Assembly (NCBI GenBank): GCA_019635355.1
Contig: JAHBZQ010000001.1
Coordinates: forward strand, 4,092,001 to 4,156,000
Reading direction: 5' to 3'
DNA length: 64,000 nt
Source: Rhizobacter sp.
GTDB taxonomy: Bacteria > Pseudomonadota > Gammaproteobacteria > Burkholderiales > Burkholderiaceae_C
Below are positions 52,674 to 60,782 of the stretch, in pieces (position 1 is the first letter of the stretch; each line of letters opens with the position of its first letter). The notes below the pieces were generated by a model, which was not told the origin of the DNA, ran no database searches, and was given only the letters and a program-made list of their open reading frames with translations. The position numbers and the translations under genes are program-made.

Positions 52674-53891
52674 TTAGAACCAGACTTCGGCTTGCAGGCC
52701 GAAGCTCGTGCCGCTGGTCTTGCCATTGCCCAGTCCGGTGAGGCCGTCAGGGCCAGCCGCAGCGTTGGCGGCCTGGTTCCACTTGGCCGTCGTCACGTAC
52801 AGGCGCAGCTCGGGCCGCTTGAAGAACTCGGGCCCGGTGGCGATGGCGGGCGCGAAGGTGAACTTGGTCAGCTTCTGCGTCTCGCCGCTCGCGGGTTTCT
52901 TCTGCATGTGGCCCACTTCGGCCAGCAGCTTCAGGTTCTTCGTCAACGCATACGACACCCGCCCGCCGAGCGAGACCTCGGTGAAGCGCGGCGTGCCGGC
53001 CACGGTGTTCTCGTCCTGCCGGCCCACGAGCGCCACCGCCTGCCCGCCGAAGTTGCCCGACTGCCAGGTCACGCTTTCCACGAGGCGCACCTTCTTCGCA
53101 CCCGAGGGCGCGGTGAGGTCGCCGAAGTTCGCATCCAGCCCGGCCGAGCCTTGCGCGTACTGCAGCCAGAGCGTGTTGCCGCCGCCGATGGAAGCGATGT
53201 CCTGCGTGTGCTGCAGGCTCACACCGAAGCCGCTCGTGCCCTTGTCGCCCGAGCCGTTGTCGTCGAAGCGGCCCTGCGTGGCGGTGCCCGTCACGCGCAG
53301 CGCGCCGCCGGCGTTGAGCGGGATCTCGCTCAGGTCGACGTTGAAGCGCACGCCCGGGTTGTTGGGCGTGGCGCTGTCGGAGTCGGTGGTGAAGAGCGCG
53401 AGGCCGAGCTTGCCCGCGCCGCCCAATGCGATCTGGTCGGCGCCGCCGCCCACGCCGTCCATCTTCACGAAGAAGGTGTCGAGGATGTGCACGTCCTTGC
53501 GGCCGTAGAAGCGCTTGCCGATCCAGAAGTTGGTGCCGGGCGCGAAGTCGAAGCCCTTGCCTTCGACGTACATCTGGTTGATCGAGGTCTTGGAGTCGCC
53601 GGTGTCGGTGCCAGGGTTGTACTGGCTGAACATCACCAGTCCCTTCCAGTCGACGCCTTCGGTCTTGCCGGTCTGCGAGAGCGCGAATTCGCCGTAGAAG
53701 TCGCATTCGTTGCCCAGGCGGTAGTGGCCGCCCGAGATGCCGAGGTCGTAGCAGGCGCGCGAGGCGTTCTTCGAGGTGAGGCCGGGGCCGCCGCGGAAGT
53801 AGCCGCCGAAATCGACGGCATGGGCCGAGCCGGCCGCGAGCGCGGCGGCGAGCGCCAGGGTGGTCGGCGCCAGGGAGCGAAGGGTGGTCAT
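52674..53891 (-). CDS. LamB-type sugar porin
   Basis: The 405-residue protein has a signal peptide (cleavage near SAHA-VD, about residue 26) and maltoporin motifs: VDFGGYFRGGPG at the mature N-terminus, YRLGNECDFYGEFAL, NFWIGKRFYGRKDVHILDTFF and an EVWF C-terminal strand. It belongs to the LamB (18-strand, greasy-slide) carbohydrate porin family rather than OprB. The first 30 mature residues hold a Cys pair typical of the family. It is divergent from the sugar-binding protein gene, so porin and importer are probably co-regulated. Probable substrate oligosaccharides or glucose/mannose; the sequence does not decide. Confidence 0.88.
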   Translation of the reverse strand: MTTLRSLAPTTLALAAALAAGSAHAVDFGGYFRGGPGLTSKNASRACYDLGISGGHYRLGNECDFYGEFALSQTGKTEGVDWKGLVMFSQYNPGTDTGDSKTSINQMYVEGKGFDFAPGTNFWIGKRFYGRKDVHILDTFFVKMDGVGGGADQIALGGAGKLGLALFTTDSDSATPNNPGVRFNVDLSEIPLNAGGALRVTGTATQGRFDDNGSGDKGTSGFGVSLQHTQDIASIGGGNTLWLQYAQGSAGLDANFGDLTAPSGAKKVRLVESVTWQSGNFGGQAVALVGRQDENTVAGTPRFTEVSLGGRVSYALTKNLKLLAEVGHMQKKPASGETQKLTKFTFAPAIATGPEFFKRPELRLYVTTAKWNQAANAAAGPDGLTGLGNGKTSGTSFGLQAEVWF

Positions 53892-54197
53892 GGGAGCTGT
53901 CTCCAGGGGTGGTGGTTGTTCAGGGAAAAGAGCGAAGCCATCGGATGGGCTGGCGGGCCCTGGCTTCGGCGCGCATTGTTTTCAGAAACATTAATAATAT
54001 TAATTCGGTGTTAACCATGAGTTGCCTGAAACGCACAGCACTTCTCCCCAGGAGAGGCGTGTGCATAGGCAGAAACCAAGGGTAAGCCCGAGGTTCAAGG
54101 GATTAATTTATCGTTAATGTTCGGCCCCGATCGTTCATCGAGTGCTGCAGCCCCGACCCGATCTCCACCTCACACAACACACGACGGAGACATGCGA
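53892..54197. promoter_or_regulatory. Divergent porin / sugar-binding protein regulatory region
   Basis: These 306 bp hold no gene. Two 17-bp sites with the pattern ATTAA-N7-TTAA(C/T) lie at 53999-54015 and 54102-54118, in a window that is otherwise GC-rich. A TGTTT-TCAG-AAACA inverted repeat (53977-53990) precedes the first. GGAGA at 54186-54190 fixes the binding-protein start at ATG 54198 (seven-base spacing) rather than 54192. No clear sigma70 pair was chosen. Confidence 0.55.
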
Positions 54198-55463
54198 ATG
54201 ACCTTCCACCGCTTCCCTGCCCGTGCGCTGCACATTGCTGCCGCGACGACCCTCTTCTGTGCTTTCTTCGCCGCACAAGCCGGCGAGGTCGAGGTGCTGC
54301 ACTACTGGACCTCCGGCGGCGAAGCCAAGGCCGCCTCGGCCCTGAAGGCCACGCTGCAGGGCAAGGGCCACAGCTGGAAGGACTTCGCGGTCGCCGGCGG
54401 CGGCGGTGACTCGGCGATGACGGTGCTCAAGTCGCGCGTGGTCTCGGGCAATGCCCCGGCTGCGGCGCAGATCAAGGGCCCGTCGATCCAGGAGTGGGGC
54501 AACGAAGGCGTGCTCGCCAACCTCGATGACGTGGCCAAGGCCAACAACTGGGACGCGCTGCTGCCCAAGGTCGTCTCCGACGTGATGAAGCACAAGGGCC
54601 ACTACGTTGCCGTGCCGGTCAACGTACACCGCGTCAACTGGCTCTGGGCCAACCCCGAGGCGCTGAAGAAGGCCAACGCCAAGATGCCGACCAACTGGGA
54701 CGAGTTCTTCGTCACCGCCGAGGCGCTCAAGAAAGCCGGCCTCATCGCCGTGGCCCACGGCGGCCAGAACTGGCAGGACTTCACCACCTTCGAGTCGGTC
54801 GCGCTCGGCGTGGGCGGTGCCGACTTCTACCGCAAGGCCCTGGTGCAGCTCGACCCCGCCACGATCAAGGGCCCGACCATGCTGAAGGTGCTCACCACCT
54901 TCAAGCGCGTGAAGGGCTACACCGACAAGAACGCGCCCGGCCGGGACTGGAACCTCGCCACCGCGATGGTCATCCGCGGCGAGGCCGGCATGCAGCTGAT
55001 GGGCGACTGGGCCAAGGGCGAGTTCATCGCCGCCGGCAAGGCGCCGGGCAAGGACTTCCTCTGCGCCGCCGCCCCCGGCACCGCCAATGCCTTCACCTTC
55101 AACATCGACAGCTTCGCGATGTTCAAGATCAAGAACACCGCCAACCTGCAGGCGCAGAAGGACATGGCCGCGGCCATCATGTCGCCCGAGTTCCAGGAGA
55201 CCTTCAACCTGAACAAGGGCTCGATCCCGGCGCGGCTGAACATGGACATGAGCAAGTTCGACGACTGCGCCAAGCTGTCGAGCAAGGACTTCGTGGCCAC
55301 CGCCAAGGGCAACACGCTGGTGCCGTCGATCGCGCACGGCATGGCCGTGTCGTCGGCCGCCGAAGGCGCGATCAAGGACGTGGTCTCGCAGTTCTGGAAC
55401 ACCGATGCCATGACGCCTGAGCAGGCCGCCGACCGACTGGTGGCTGCGGCCAAGACCCGTTAA
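54198..55463 (+). CDS. Sugar ABC transporter substrate-binding protein (GtsA-like)
   Basis: The 421-residue protein has a signal peptide (cleavage near AQA-GEVE, about residue 28) and the family-1 binding-protein body. VEVLHYWTSGGEAKAASALK, then FAVAGGGGDSAMTVLKSR and AAQIKGPSIQEWG closely resemble Pseudomonas glucose/mannose-binding protein GtsA. It should capture a hexose in the periplasm for the two permeases and ATPase encoded downstream. A strong intrinsic terminator follows its stop codon at 55506-55537, so this gene is probably expressed more than the permeases. Divergent from the LamB-type porin. Confidence 0.9.
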   Translation: MTFHRFPARALHIAAATTLFCAFFAAQAGEVEVLHYWTSGGEAKAASALKATLQGKGHSWKDFAVAGGGGDSAMTVLKSRVVSGNAPAAAQIKGPSIQEWGNEGVLANLDDVAKANNWDALLPKVVSDVMKHKGHYVAVPVNVHRVNWLWANPEALKKANAKMPTNWDEFFVTAEALKKAGLIAVAHGGQNWQDFTTFESVALGVGGADFYRKALVQLDPATIKGPTMLKVLTTFKRVKGYTDKNAPGRDWNLATAMVIRGEAGMQLMGDWAKGEFIAAGKAPGKDFLCAAAPGTANAFTFNIDSFAMFKIKNTANLQAQKDMAAAIMSPEFQETFNLNKGSIPARLNMDMSKFDDCAKLSSKDFVATAKGNTLVPSIAHGMAVSSAAEGAIKDVVSQFWNTDAMTPEQAADRLVAAAKTR

Positions 55464-55505
55464 GTCTCAGCGAGAAGAGGAGCAAGTCAGAAGCTTGTTT
55501 CTTGG

Positions 55506-55537
55506 GCGGGCTGCGTTACCGCGCAGCCCGCGTTTTT
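55506..55537 (+). terminator. Intrinsic terminator inside the sugar ABC operon
   Basis: GCGGGCTGCG-TTACCG-CGCAGCCCGC is a perfect 10-bp stem followed by GTTTTT. It lies between the binding-protein gene and the first permease, 20 bp before the permease ATG. Partial read-through would give more binding protein than membrane subunits. Confidence 0.85.
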
Positions 55538-55557
55538 ATCCTCCAACCCGTTCGTTC

Positions 55558-56438
55558 ATGAGCCCCGGTTTTGCCACTCGCCTCGCGCGCTGGATGCCCA
55601 AGCTGGCGGTCGCGCCCGGCTTCGCGCTGTCGTTCGCGTTCATCTACGGCCTGATCGCGTGGAACGGCGTGCTGTCGTTCTCGGCCTCGCGCCTGCTGCC
55701 CAACTACGAGTGGGTGGGCCTCGCGCAATACGTGGCCCTCTTCGAGAGCGAGCGCTGGATCGTCGCGCTCACCAACCTCGGCATCTTCAGCGCACTCTTC
55801 ATCGGCGTGGGCCTGGCGCTCGGGCTCTTCCTCGCCGTCCTGCTCGACCAGAAGATCCGCGCCGAAGGGGCGCTGCGCACCATCTACCTCTATCCGATGG
55901 CGCTGAGCTTCATCGTCACCGGCACCGCCTGGAAGTGGATCCTGAACCCCGGCCTCGGCCTCGAGCACTTGGTGCGCAGCTGGGGCTTCGAGGGCTTCAG
56001 CTTCGACTGGCTCGTGAACCCGGACATGGCGATCTACACCGTCGTGATCGCCGGCGTGTGGCAGAGCGCGGGCTTCGTGATGGCGCTCTTCCTCGCCGGC
56101 CTGCGCGGCATCGACGACGCCATCCTCAAGGCGGCGCAGATCGACGGCGCCACGCTGCCGCGCATCTACTGGCGCATCGTGATCCCGAGCCTGCGGCCCG
56201 TCTTCTTCAGCACGCTGCTGGTGCTGGCCCACATCTCCATCAAGAGCTTCGACCTCGTGATGGCGCTCACCGCCGGTGGCCCCGGTTTCGCCACCGACAT
56301 GCCCGCGACCTTCATGTACGCGATGAGCTTCTCGCGCGGCCAGATCGGCCTGGGCGCGGCCTCGGCCACCATCATGCTGTGCACGGTGGCAGCGATCGTG
56401 GTGCCGTATCTGTATTCGGAACTGCGGGGAGCGCGGCG

Positions 56439-56442
<4 letters not shown>
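55558..56442 (+). CDS. Sugar ABC transporter permease (GtsB/MalF type)
   Basis: The 294-residue protein has six transmembrane helices and the permease EAA loop ILKAAQIDGATLPRIYWRIVIPSLRP around residue 195-220, which contacts the ATPase. It is of the MalF/UgpA class, without the long N-terminal extension of E. coli MalF. The start ATG 55558 lies 20 bp after an intrinsic terminator and lacks a good Shine-Dalgarno; an in-frame start at 55495 would lie before the terminator and is unlikely. Overlaps the second permease as ATGA. Confidence 0.88.
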
Positions 56443-57305
<863 letters not shown>

Positions 57306-57320
57306 ACGAAAGGATCGGCC

Positions 57321-57386
57321 GCCGGGCCGCCCCAAGGCCGATCGCTCCCCTCGGGGGGCGGGCGCCGAAGGCGACCTTGGGGCTCT
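57321..57386. repeat. Dispersed intergenic repeat element, copy B
   Basis: It starts with the same GCCGGGCCGCCCCAA as copy A at 11446, has TCCCCTCGGGGG 25 bases later and ends CCTTGGGGCTCT. CCCCAAGG (57330) and CCTTGGGG (57375) are inverted repeats, so the RNA would fold around the internal CCCCTCGGGG hairpin. It sits between the second permease and ATPase genes of one operon. Confidence 0.72.
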
Positions 57387-57393
57387 AAAACAT

Positions 57394-58461
57394 ATGGGTG
57401 CACTCTCCATCCGCCAGGTCCGCAAGAGCTACGGGCCCGTCGACATCCTCAAAGGCATCGACCTCGAGATCGACGAGGGCGAGTTCCTCATCCTCGTCGG
57501 CCCCTCGGGCTGTGGCAAGTCGACGCTGCTGTCGATGATCGCGGGCCTCGACACGCCCACCTCGGGCAGCCTGCACATCGGCGAGCGCGACGTGACCAAC
57601 ACGCTGCCGCGCGACCGCGACATCGCGATGGTGTTCCAGAGCTACGCCCTCTACCCCAACATGAACGTGGCGCAGAACATCAGCTTCGCGCTCGAGATGC
57701 GCAAGGTCGCCAAGGCCGAGCGCGAAGCCGCCGTCGCGCGCGTCGCCAAGATGCTGCAGATCGAGCACCTGCTCGACCGCAAGCCCGCGCAGCTCTCGGG
57801 CGGCCAGCGCCAGCGGGTCGCGATGGGCCGGGCGCTCGCGCGCAACCCCAAGCTCTTCCTCTTCGACGAGCCGCTGTCGAACCTCGACGCCAAGCTGCGC
57901 GTGGAGATGCGCGCCGAGATCAAGCTCCTGCACCAGCGCACGCGCACCACCACCGTCTACGTCACGCATGACCAGGTGGAGGCGATGACGCTCGGCGACC
58001 GCATCGCGGTGATGAAAGACGGGCTGGTGCAGCAGTTCGGCACGCCCGACGACATCTACAGCCGCCCGGCCACCCGCTTCGTGGCCGAGTTCATCGGCTC
58101 CCCGGCGATGAACATGGTGAAGGCCGAAGTGGCGGGCGAGGGCCTGAGCGTGCACGGCCAGGCCATCACGCTCGCCGCCGACCAGCAGCAGGCCCTGCGG
58201 GCCGCTTCACCGAAGGGCGGCTGCGTGCTCGGCGTGCGGCCCGAGTGCGTGCGCCTCGCCGACACGGGGCTCGCCGGCCGCCTGACGCTGCTCGAGCCCA
58301 CCGGCCCCGACACCTACGCCTTTGTCGACACGGCCATCGGACCGCTGGTGTTGCGCACCGGGGGGCGGGTGCCGCAGCGCGTAGGCGATGCCGTCCACGT
58401 CGCGTGGGATGCGCAAGACCTGCACGTGTTCGACGACGCCACCGACCGGCGGCTCGGCTGA
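57394..58461 (+). CDS. ABC transporter ATP-binding protein, MalK/UgpC type
   Basis: The 355-residue ATPase has Walker A GPSGCGKST, Q-loop FQSYALYPNM, signature LSGGQRQRVAMGRAL, Walker B FLFDEPLSNLD and H-loop VTHDQ in the first 230 residues. A C-terminal TOBE/regulatory domain (about 235-355) is typical of MalK, UgpC and GtsD. It powers the sugar importer encoded upstream. The 88 bp between permease and this gene contain repeat element B; ATG 57394 has only a weak purine stretch before it. Confidence 0.93.
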   Translation: MGALSIRQVRKSYGPVDILKGIDLEIDEGEFLILVGPSGCGKSTLLSMIAGLDTPTSGSLHIGERDVTNTLPRDRDIAMVFQSYALYPNMNVAQNISFALEMRKVAKAEREAAVARVAKMLQIEHLLDRKPAQLSGGQRQRVAMGRALARNPKLFLFDEPLSNLDAKLRVEMRAEIKLLHQRTRTTTVYVTHDQVEAMTLGDRIAVMKDGLVQQFGTPDDIYSRPATRFVAEFIGSPAMNMVKAEVAGEGLSVHGQAITLAADQQQALRAASPKGGCVLGVRPECVRLADTGLAGRLTLLEPTGPDTYAFVDTAIGPLVLRTGGRVPQRVGDAVHVAWDAQDLHVFDDATDRRLG

Positions 58462-58564
58462 CCCTCTTCAGACCCTCTTCCTCAAGCGGTTTCTTCCTAC
58501 GAGCGCTTCTCGCCCTCGCCGATGCCGGCGCGGTGGCCGGCGGCCCACACTGCGGCGCAGTCGA

Positions 58565-58583
58565 TCGGCGCACGGTGCGCCGA
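58565..58583. promoter_or_regulatory. 19-bp perfect palindrome before PAS histidine kinase gene
   Basis: TCGGCGCAC and GTGCGCCGA are perfect complements around a single central G. It lies 13 bp before the GGAGG Shine-Dalgarno (58597-58601) of the kinase gene. It could be an operator or a leader hairpin close to the ribosome-binding site. Confidence 0.55.
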
Positions 58584-58605
58584 CCCCGCCACCGATGGAG
58601 GACGC

Positions 58606-59763
58606 ATGCCCGCCATACGCGAGGACGATGCCCAAGGCTTCCTTCGCCTGCTGCACGAGGCCCAGGGGCACGGCGTCATGTTTGCCGATGCCGAAGGCTT
58701 CATCACGAGCTGGAGCGAGGGAGCCACACACATCACCGCGCTGCAACCCGACGACGTGGTCGGCCGCCCGTTCAGCAGCCTCTTCACCCCGGAAGACCGC
58801 GACGGCGGCATCCCCGAGCACGAGCTGAACGCGGCCCGCGCGATGGGCTGCTCGCAAGACGAGCGCTGGCACCCACGCCGCGACGGCTCGCGCTTCTGGG
58901 CCAGCGGCCTGACCTACGCACGGCACGACGACGCAGGCCGCCTCATCGGCTTCATCAAGATCTTCCGTGACGCGACCCACCTGCGCACGCGCATGAAGTA
59001 CCTCGAAAACGTGCTCGAAGAGCGCAACGCCGAGCAGGCCGAGCGCAACACCTTCATCGCCGCAGTGGCCCACGAGCTGCGCGGCCCGCTGGCGCCCATC
59101 CGCAACGTGCTGGAGATCCTCCAGTCATCGGCTGACCTCGCGCGCCACGATGGGCTGCTGAAGATCCTGGATCGCCAGGTCGACTTCCTCACCCGCCTGG
59201 TCGAAGACCTCGTCGACCTCACCCGCGCACGCGTGGGCAAGCTCAGCGTGCAATACCGGCCGGTGGTGCTGCAGTCGCTGATCCACGAGGTGGTGGCCGA
59301 TGCGCAACCCAAGGCCGAGGCCGCGGGCGTGTCGCTCACCGCGGTGCTGCCCGAGCAGCCGCTGGAGGTCGAGGTCGATGCCGGCCGCATGCAGCAGGTG
59401 TTCGGCAACCTGGTGGCCAACGCGATCAAGTTCACGTCGGCCGGCGGCCGGGTGTGGGTCACGGCCAGCGCCGACCAGACGCACTTCGTCGCGACGGTGA
59501 AAGACACCGGGCGCGGCATCCCGAAGAGCCTGCTGCCCACCATCTTCGACGTCTTCACGCAGGCCGATGGCGCGAGTTCGGCGCGTGGTGCGGGCCTTGG
59601 CATCGGCCTGTCGGTGGTGAAGGAGATCGTCAACCTGCACCGCGGCACGGTGGAGGTGCGCAGCGAAGGCGAGGGCAAGGGGGCCGAGTTCTCGCTGCGC
59701 ATTCCCCTCACCGAGGGCGCGACCTCGGCCGTGGCCGAGGCGGGGGCCGGGCTCCTGCGCTGA
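58606..59763 (+). CDS. Cytoplasmic PAS-domain sensor histidine kinase
   Basis: The 385-residue protein has an N-terminal PAS domain (about 15-125; ADAEGFITSWSEGATHITALQPDDVVGR) and a short coiled-coil. HisKA follows with AAVAHELRGPLAPIRNVLEI (phosphoacceptor His), and HATPase with LVANAIKFTSAG, DTGRGIP and GIGLSVVKEIV. No transmembrane segment. No regulator gene is adjacent on this strand. Start set by GGAGG five bases before ATG 58606. A 19-bp palindrome lies in the leader. The gene follows the sugar ATPase after 144 bp; any functional link is speculative. Confidence 0.9.
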   Translation: MPAIREDDAQGFLRLLHEAQGHGVMFADAEGFITSWSEGATHITALQPDDVVGRPFSSLFTPEDRDGGIPEHELNAARAMGCSQDERWHPRRDGSRFWASGLTYARHDDAGRLIGFIKIFRDATHLRTRMKYLENVLEERNAEQAERNTFIAAVAHELRGPLAPIRNVLEILQSSADLARHDGLLKILDRQVDFLTRLVEDLVDLTRARVGKLSVQYRPVVLQSLIHEVVADAQPKAEAAGVSLTAVLPEQPLEVEVDAGRMQQVFGNLVANAIKFTSAGGRVWVTASADQTHFVATVKDTGRGIPKSLLPTIFDVFTQADGASSARGAGLGIGLSVVKEIVNLHRGTVEVRSEGEGKGAEFSLRIPLTEGATSAVAEAGAGLLR

Positions 59764-59796
59764 TGTGGGCGAGGCGGCTGCGCGGCTGCGGCCCGG

Positions 59797-60276
59797 TCAG
59801 CCCTTGAGCGCGGCCTCGATGGCGGCGATGTCGATCTTCTTCATCGTCATCATCGCGTCGAAGGCCCGCTTGGCGGCCTTCGGGTCGGGGTGGGCGATGG
59901 CCTCCATCAGCACGCGCGGCGTGATCTGCCACGACAGGCCCCATTTGTCCTTGCACCAGCCGCAGGCGCTTTCTTCTCCGCCGTGGTCGACGATGGCGTG
60001 CCACAGGCGGTCGGTCTCGGCCTGGTCTTCGGTGCTCACCTGGAACGAGAAGGCCTCGGTGTGCTTGAAGGCCGGGCCGCCGTTGAGGCCCAGGCAGGGG
60101 ATGCCCATCACGGTGAACTCGACCGTGAGCTCGTCGCCCTGCTTGCCATCGGGGAAGTCACCCGGGGCGCGGTGCACCGCGCCCACGCTGCTGTTCGGGA
60201 AGGTCCTGGCGTAGAACTGCGCGGCCTCCAGGGCGTTGCGGTCGTACCAGAGGCAGATCGTGTTCTTGCTGGGCAT
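59797..60276 (-). CDS. VOC family protein (PhnB-like)
   Basis: The 159-residue protein has the vicinal-oxygen-chelate fold pattern of the PhnB/3-demethylubiquinone methyltransferase-like class: FYARTFPNSSVGAVHRAPGDFPDGKQGDELTVEF, then FQVSTEDQAETDRLWHAIV and CGWCKDKWGLSWQITPRVL. Enzymatic metal ligands of glyoxalases are not clearly conserved, so the reaction is unknown. It lies 43 bp downstream of the SnoaL-like gene on the same strand, and converges on the PAS kinase gene. Confidence 0.85.
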   Translation of the reverse strand: MPSKNTICLWYDRNALEAAQFYARTFPNSSVGAVHRAPGDFPDGKQGDELTVEFTVMGIPCLGLNGGPAFKHTEAFSFQVSTEDQAETDRLWHAIVDHGGEESACGWCKDKWGLSWQITPRVLMEAIAHPDPKAAKRAFDAMMTMKKIDIAAIEAALKG

Positions 60277-60319
60277 GCTCGTCTCCTTCGCGATGTGGGT
60301 GAGGCGGTGAAACGCAGGG

Positions 60320-60712
60320 TCAGGGCGCGGCCTTCTTCAGCATCGCCCCCATCTGCTGGTGGATCAGGTTGATCGCCTTGAGCGGGCGGATCATCACCTT
60401 GAACTCGACGATGCGGCCTTCGTCGTCCCACTGGAGCATGTCGACGCCGTTCACGGCAATGCCGTCGATCTCGACCTGGAACTCCAGCACGGCATCGCGC
60501 GGGCCGGCGATCTCGCGCACGTAGCGGAAGGTCTCGTTGAAGAAGACCTGGAACGCCGCCGCGAGGTACTGCGTGGTGATCGCCTTGCCGACCTGCGGGG
60601 TGTGCACCACCGGCGAGTGGAAGACCACGCCGTCGGCGAGCAGGGCGTCGAGCCCCTTCACGTTGCGGGTCGAGACCAGGTCGTGCCAGGTGGCGAGGGT
60701 GGCGATCGTCAT
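60320..60712 (-). CDS. SnoaL/NTF2-like protein
   Basis: The 130-residue protein has the cone-shaped NTF2-like fold pattern: LATWHDLVSTRNVKGLDALLADGVVFHSPVVHTPQVG, and VLEFQVEIDGIAVNGVDMLQWDDEGRIVEFKVMIRPLKA. Such proteins are polyketide cyclases, isomerases or ligand-binding scaffolds; nothing here decides. It is cotranscribed with the VOC protein, a common pairing of small detoxification-type domains. The hybrid kinase gene ends 70 bp upstream on the same strand. Confidence 0.85.
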   Translation of the reverse strand: MTIATLATWHDLVSTRNVKGLDALLADGVVFHSPVVHTPQVGKAITTQYLAAAFQVFFNETFRYVREIAGPRDAVLEFQVEIDGIAVNGVDMLQWDDEGRIVEFKVMIRPLKAINLIHQQMGAMLKKAAP

Positions 60713-60782
60713 GGGGGTGTCCTCTGTGGCCCTGCGGGTGCAGGGGTTGCGGCCACTATAGGCCCGCGGTTCATGCCAAGTC

